This document shows positions 60,227 through 64,000 of a stretch of DNA of 64,000 nt, in pieces; the stretch's first letter is position 1, and every line of letters begins with the position of its first letter. The translations under genes were made by a program, and so were the position numbers. The stretch comes from Nostoc desertorum CM1-VF14 (GTDB taxonomy: Bacteria > Cyanobacteriota > Cyanobacteriia > Cyanobacteriales > Nostocaceae): contig JAHHHR010000001.1 of the NCBI GenBank assembly GCA_019359245.1, positions 62,001 through 126,000 of the forward strand, written 5' to 3'. The notes beneath the pieces are model-generated. The model did not search any database. It was not told the DNA's origin and saw only the letters and a program-made list of their open reading frames with translations.

Positions 60227-61879
60227 ATGACTGATATTATAAAGTCTTCCAATAGCTCAATTCCTGTAGGAGAAACTTTACAACCATCTGCCACTGCTAA
60301 GAAAACAAGCTACGTTCCGCGTCATCATCGACGGATACTCTGCATCTTTCCCAGGTACAGCCGTTCGTTTGGCACTTTTCACCACGCCTATCCACTTATG
60401 GGTGTTAAGGCTTTTATGCCTCCTCAAGGGATTTTAATCGTGGCTTCCTATTTACCAAAAGAGTGGGAAGTCCGTTTTATTGATGAGAATGTGCGTTTAG
60501 CTACCAGGGCTGATTACCAATGGGCTGATGTAGTGATTGTCAGTGGAATGCATATCCAAAAACCACAGATTAATCAAATTAATGAACTTGCCCATAGAGC
60601 AGGCAAAATTACAGTTGTAGGTGGCCCCTCGGTATCTGGTTGCCCAGAATATTATCCTGAGTTTGACATTTTACATTTGGGTGAGTTGGGAGATGCAAGC
60701 GATCGCATGATCGAGTATCTAGACCAAAACTCGGAACGTCCCCAAGCGCAAATTCGCTTTGAAACCAAGGAACGTTTGCCCCTAACAGAGTTTCCGACTC
60801 CAGCTTATCATTTGCTGAATATCAACGATTATTTTCTGGCAAATGTGCAGTTTTCTAGTGGTTGCCCTTATCACTGCGAGTTTTGTGATATTCCCGAACT
60901 CTATGGCAACAGTCCCCGGATGAAAACACCAGAGCAAGTGGTCGCGGAGTTAGATGCAATGCGACAATCTGGCAATCTGGGGGCAGTGTATTTTGTTGAT
61001 GATAACTTTGTTGGCGATCGCCGCGCTGCCATGAAGTTGCTTCCTCACCTGATTGACTGGCAAAAACGCAATGGCTACCCCATCCAGTTTGCCTGTGAAG
61101 CAACGCTCAACTTAGCTCAAAGCCCAAAACTGCTGGAGATGATGCGCGAAGCTTATTTCTGCACAATCTTTTGCGGTATCGAAACACCAGAACCAAATGC
61201 TCTCCATGCTATTTCCAAAGACCAAAATCTAAGTATGCCAATCTTAAAAGCAATTCAGGTCTTAAATAGCTATGGCATGGAAGTAGTATCAGGAATCATC
61301 ATCGGCTTAGATACAGATACACCAGAGACAGCAGACCGAATTATCGAATTTATTCGGGCATCGCAAATTCCCATGTTGACAATTAACCTACTTCATGCAC
61401 TACCTAGAACTCCATTATGGCGGAGGTTAGAAGCAGAAGGACGACTTCTCTTTGATGAAAGCCGCGAATCAAATGTTGAATTTTTAATGCCCTACGAGCA
61501 AGTTGTTGAGATGTGGCGGCGCTGCATTACAACAGCTTATGAGCCGGAATTTTTATATGAACGGTTTGCCTACAACATGGAACATACTTATCCAAACCGC
61601 ATCGAAGTTCCTAACAGCCCATCTCGCGCTTCTGCGGCTAACATTCGCAAAGGTTTAACTTATTTAGCTAATATTTTGCTGCGGATAGGCATATTTAGTA
61701 ACTATCGTCAGACTTTCTGGAAAATGGCCAAACCAGCACTAAAAGCAGGTAATATTGAAAACCTGATTCACGTTGGACTTGTTGGACATCATTTGATTAA
61801 ATTTGCCCAAGATTGTGCCAAAAACGAAGAATCGGCTTCATTCTACTCTCAAAAAGTCCTTACCAAAGTTCGTAGTTAA
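60227..61879 (+). CDS. hpnP: B12-binding radical SAM hopanoid C-2 methylase
   Basis: 550 residues. N-terminal cobalamin-binding region (VVIVSGMHIQKPQINQINEL, VVGGPSVSGCPEYYPEFDIL), radical SAM motif in SSGCPYHCEFCDIPELYG (CxxxCxxC), and the DUF4070 C-terminal region (ITTAYEPEFLYERFAYNMEH). It methylates the hopanoid A-ring at C-2. The family and the hpnI/hpnJ neighbours support hpnP, but related DUF4070 enzymes exist, so C-2 specificity is inferred. The ATG lies 15 bp after hpnI, so the two are one operon. Confidence 0.78.
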   Translation: MTDIIKSSNSSIPVGETLQPSATAKKTSYVPRHHRRILCIFPRYSRSFGTFHHAYPLMGVKAFMPPQGILIVASYLPKEWEVRFIDENVRLATRADYQWADVVIVSGMHIQKPQINQINELAHRAGKITVVGGPSVSGCPEYYPEFDILHLGELGDASDRMIEYLDQNSERPQAQIRFETKERLPLTEFPTPAYHLLNINDYFLANVQFSSGCPYHCEFCDIPELYGNSPRMKTPEQVVAELDAMRQSGNLGAVYFVDDNFVGDRRAAMKLLPHLIDWQKRNGYPIQFACEATLNLAQSPKLLEMMREAYFCTIFCGIETPEPNALHAISKDQNLSMPILKAIQVLNSYGMEVVSGIIIGLDTDTPETADRIIEFIRASQIPMLTINLLHALPRTPLWRRLEAEGRLLFDESRESNVEFLMPYEQVVEMWRRCITTAYEPEFLYERFAYNMEHTYPNRIEVPNSPSRASAANIRKGLTYLANILLRIGIFSNYRQTFWKMAKPALKAGNIENLIHVGLVGHHLIKFAQDCAKNEESASFYSQKVLTKVRS

Positions 61880-61934
61880 GGAATCAGAATTAAATAACAT
61901 ACAATTTATGTCCTTGGCTTACCTCACCCTCAAT

Positions 61935-61957
61935 CCCTCTCCTTATAAAGGAGAGGG
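61935..61957. repeat. Inverted repeat ccctctcctt/aaggagaggg after hpnP
   Basis: A perfect ten-bp inverted repeat with a three-base loop, part of a common dispersed repeat (ccctctcctt ata aaggagaggg). It could end the hpnI-hpnP transcript. Confidence 0.55.
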
Positions 61958-62117
61958 AAGCTAGATACAAGATGAAGTTTTGCATTTTATTTAATTCATG
62001 TTCCTAACTGTCAAAATATCATTTTGCTAAAAAGCAAAAAAAGATAAATTAGACTGATCAGTAAACGCTTTTATTGATATATAACAGTCCTAAATCATTC
62101 ATGAACATCTCTATTTC

Positions 62118-62195
62118 TGCTCTCTCCGTGTTCTCTGCGTCTCTGCGGTACCCTGCGGGAAGCCGCTACGCGTCTACGATTAAAAAATATTTTTT
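62118..62195. repeat. Dispersed repeat with ggtaccctgcgggaagccg element
   Basis: ctctccgtgttctctgcgtc followed by the palindromic gcggtaccctgcgggaagcc and gctacgcgtctacg. The second piece is the same family that fills the T-loops of RNAs C, D and F. Confidence 0.65.
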
Positions 62196-62311
62196 CCTAA
62201 AGAGAAAAATAGAAAATTTAATAAATGATTTAGGACTGCGATCGCATCTGCTGCTCTTTAGGTCTTATCCTAAAAAAGTATCACTTAAAACCTCCAAAAG
62301 AGAATATACCT

Positions 62312-63766
62312 GTGAAAAAAACTTTGTTTCTCAGCCCTCCTTCCTTCGATGGGTTTGATGGCGGTGCAGGTTCGAGATACCAAGCCAAGCGCGAAATTAC
62401 TTCCTTCTGGTATCCTACATGGCTGGCGCAACCCGCAGCCCTCGTGCCTGGTAGCAAGCTTGTAGATGCGCCCCCACACGATCAAACAGTAGAAGATGTG
62501 ATCGAAATCGCTCAAGATTACGAGCTAATTATCATGCACACCAGCACACCTTCGCTGCCTAATGATGTAAAGTGTGCCCAAACAATCAAGGCTCAAAACC
62601 CGAATGTCAAGATTGGCTTGATTGGAGCGCACGTAGCAGTATTACCAGAGCAGACGCTGGTTGAAAACCCAATTATTGACTTTGTATGTCGTCACGAATT
62701 CGACTATACCTGCAAAGAAATAGCAGAAGGTAAAAATTGGGAAGAAATCACAGGTTTAAGCTACCGCGATCGCCAGGGTAATATACATCATAATGAAGAC
62801 CGCTCTTTGATTCACGATTGGGATTCGATGCCCAGTGTATTGCCGGTTTATCACCGCGATTTAGATATTACAAAATACTTTATTGGCTACTTACTGCATC
62901 CATACATTTCCTTTTATACTGGGCGGGGCTGTCCGGCAAAATGTACCTTCTGCCTTTGGCCGCAAACAATTGGTGGACACTTGTATCGTACAAAAAGCCC
63001 AGAAGCAGTTGGGCGCGAAATGGAAGAAGCCAAAGCGATTTTCGGTGACAAGGTGCGAGAATATATGTTTGATGACGACACCTTTACTATAGATAAACAT
63101 CGAGCGATCGCAATTAGCGAACATATGCAACGACTTAAACTGACATGGAGTTGCAACGCCCGAGCCAATCTGGACTATGACACCCTCAAACAACTACGCA
63201 ATAATGGCTTACGCCTACTATTAGTAGGATTTGAATCTGGCAATCAGCAAATTTTGGATGGGATTAAGAAAGGAATTAAGCTAGAAGTCGCACGGAAGTT
63301 TATGGAAAATTGTCATAAACTTGGCATTACCGTACACGGCACTTTTATCATTGGTTTACCCGACGAAACCCAAAAAACAATTGAAGAAACGGTGCGCTTT
63401 GCTTGCGATATTAGTCCTCATACAATTCAGGTTTCCATTGCAGCCCCGTATCCCGGAACAGAACTTTATCGCCAAGCACAGGAAAATAATTGGTTTAGCA
63501 ACAATTCCTTAGTTGCCAATTCAGGAATTCAAATGTCCACATTGCAATATCCAAATCTCTCCAGTGCTGAGATTGAAGATGCAGTTGAGAGGATGTATCG
63601 TAAGTTCTACTTCCGTCCTAGAGCGATTATTCCAATTGTCAGTGAAATGCTCAGTGATCCTCAAATGTTAGTGCGCCGCCTGCGTGAAGGGCGGGAATTT
63701 TTCTCTTACTTGAAAGAGCGTCGTACCCAAGCAACTGCTAAACCAGAATCAGTAGTTGTTGGTTAG
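62312..63766 (+). CDS. hpnJ: Hopanoid biosynthesis B12/radical SAM protein HpnJ
   Basis: 484 residues. Begins KKTLFLSPPSFDGFDGGAGS, B12-type domain (IGLIGAHVAVLPEQTL), radical SAM motif GRGCPAKCTFCLWPQT (CxxxCxxC). HpnJ converts or contracts the bacteriohopanetetrol sugar to the cyclitol ether. It is in the same direction as hpnI-hpnP, separated by about 430 bp of repeats. A shorter ORF in another frame (62074-62358) overlaps its start and is not a gene. Confidence 0.92.
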   Translation: MKKTLFLSPPSFDGFDGGAGSRYQAKREITSFWYPTWLAQPAALVPGSKLVDAPPHDQTVEDVIEIAQDYELIIMHTSTPSLPNDVKCAQTIKAQNPNVKIGLIGAHVAVLPEQTLVENPIIDFVCRHEFDYTCKEIAEGKNWEEITGLSYRDRQGNIHHNEDRSLIHDWDSMPSVLPVYHRDLDITKYFIGYLLHPYISFYTGRGCPAKCTFCLWPQTIGGHLYRTKSPEAVGREMEEAKAIFGDKVREYMFDDDTFTIDKHRAIAISEHMQRLKLTWSCNARANLDYDTLKQLRNNGLRLLLVGFESGNQQILDGIKKGIKLEVARKFMENCHKLGITVHGTFIIGLPDETQKTIEETVRFACDISPHTIQVSIAAPYPGTELYRQAQENNWFSNNSLVANSGIQMSTLQYPNLSSAEIEDAVERMYRKFYFRPRAIIPIVSEMLSDPQMLVRRLREGREFFSYLKERRTQATAKPESVVVG

Positions 63767-63887
63767 TTGTTGATTATTTTTATGGAGGAATTGACCATAA
63801 TCCAGCCAAATAAGTTATGAAATCAATTATTAATTAAGTGATTACTGGTATACATATTCAAATACCACATCAAATTCAAGTTTATCT

Positions 63888-64000
63888 ATGACCATCAAGC
63901 CTTGGGATGCTCAACTTGCTTATTGGCTAGTTCGACCTCTAAAAGACAGTTGGATAAACCCCAATCATCTCACCACAGTGAGACTTGTGACAGGGTTGGC
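63888..64000 (+). CDS. CDP-alcohol phosphatidyltransferase family protein (partial, runs off the window)
   Basis: The first 37 residues, MTIKPWDAQLAYWLVRPLKD followed by SWINPNHLTTVRLVTGL, are visible. The N.LT..R...G pattern is the start of the CDP-OH phosphatidyltransferase motif family (PIS, PGS and relatives). Such genes follow hpn genes in other Nostocaceae, as I recall. The rest, including DGxxARxxxxxSxxG, is outside the window. Confidence 0.65.
   Translation, partial: MTIKPWDAQLAYWLVRPLKDSWINPNHLTTVRLVTGL

Noticed and set aside
62074..62358. 94-codon frame upstream of hpnJ
   Set aside because: It is largely made of dispersed repeats and overlaps the hpnJ start in another frame.

Overview
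The window comes from a filamentous, heterocyst-type cyanobacterium close to Nostoc/Anabaena. The signs are dense HIP1 octamers (GCGATCGC), families of short tandem and palindromic repeats, a high-light-inducible protein gene, a SipA-type regulator, cyanobacterial-style multi-PAS/GAF histidine kinases and a 2-methylhopanoid gene group. Assignments rest on reading the translations and nucleotide motifs; no database search was possible.

Layout. 0.2-9 kb: a transposase remnant, a secreted Cys-rich protein, a 21-bp tandem repeat array, an aldehyde dehydrogenase, a nitrilase-fold protein without its catalytic Cys, an NmrA-like reductase, a red-chlorophyll-catabolite-reductase homologue, a Coq4-like zinc-motif protein and a histidine kinase. 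9-17 kb: divergent pbpC (penicillin-binding protein 1C) and a very large alpha-2-macroglobulin lipoprotein. 18-26 kb: acyltransferase, cobL, ispH, SGNH esterase, ammonium transporter and a frameshifted YnfA pseudogene. 26-32 kb: a 1558-residue hybrid kinase and a GNAT acetyltransferase.

32.3-38.8 kb is the most unusual region. A Ro60/Rsr-like (TROVE-type plus vWA) gene lies on the minus strand with an E1-like ThiF gene, a 66-residue ubiquitin-like protein ending in Gly, two unrecognised genes and a frameshifted SEC-C gene. In front of each of these (except ThiF, which is 8 bp behind its neighbour) lies a separate structured RNA, and one more RNA lies at the head of the cluster. At least four share a Y-RNA-like stem: 5' strand with CCCTAAC, 3' strand with GACTTGCAC or a close variant. 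Each carries a different imitation of the translation machinery: the 23S rRNA sarcin-ricin loop plus the GTPase-associated centre (A), an anticodon-arm-like hairpin (B), a tRNA-like fold with anticodon GAA (C), a circularly permuted Leu-like tRNA (D), a tRNA-like fold with anticodon UUA nested inside the anticodon loop of another tRNA-like fold (E), and the alanine-type tRNA-like domain of tmRNA with G3:U70 and encoded CCA (F). Three of the T-loops contain the same palindromic repeat at the same position. I know of no described system with this set; I read it as a Ro-RNP whose Y-type RNAs tether, or act as decoys for, many translation-related proteins or ribotoxins.

38.9-55 kb: a metal-dependent cyclase-family protein, a PAS/GAF sensor kinase, a dynamin-like GTPase / Rpn nuclease / Hsp70-actin-like protein / unknown group resembling an SrfABC-type locus, hli, a NarL-type two-component pair and a Spy-like protein. 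55-64 kb: SipA, a peroxiredoxin, ModA, a cyclic-peptide-type ABC exporter, then hpnI-hpnP-hpnJ and the start of a CDP-alcohol phosphatidyltransferase.
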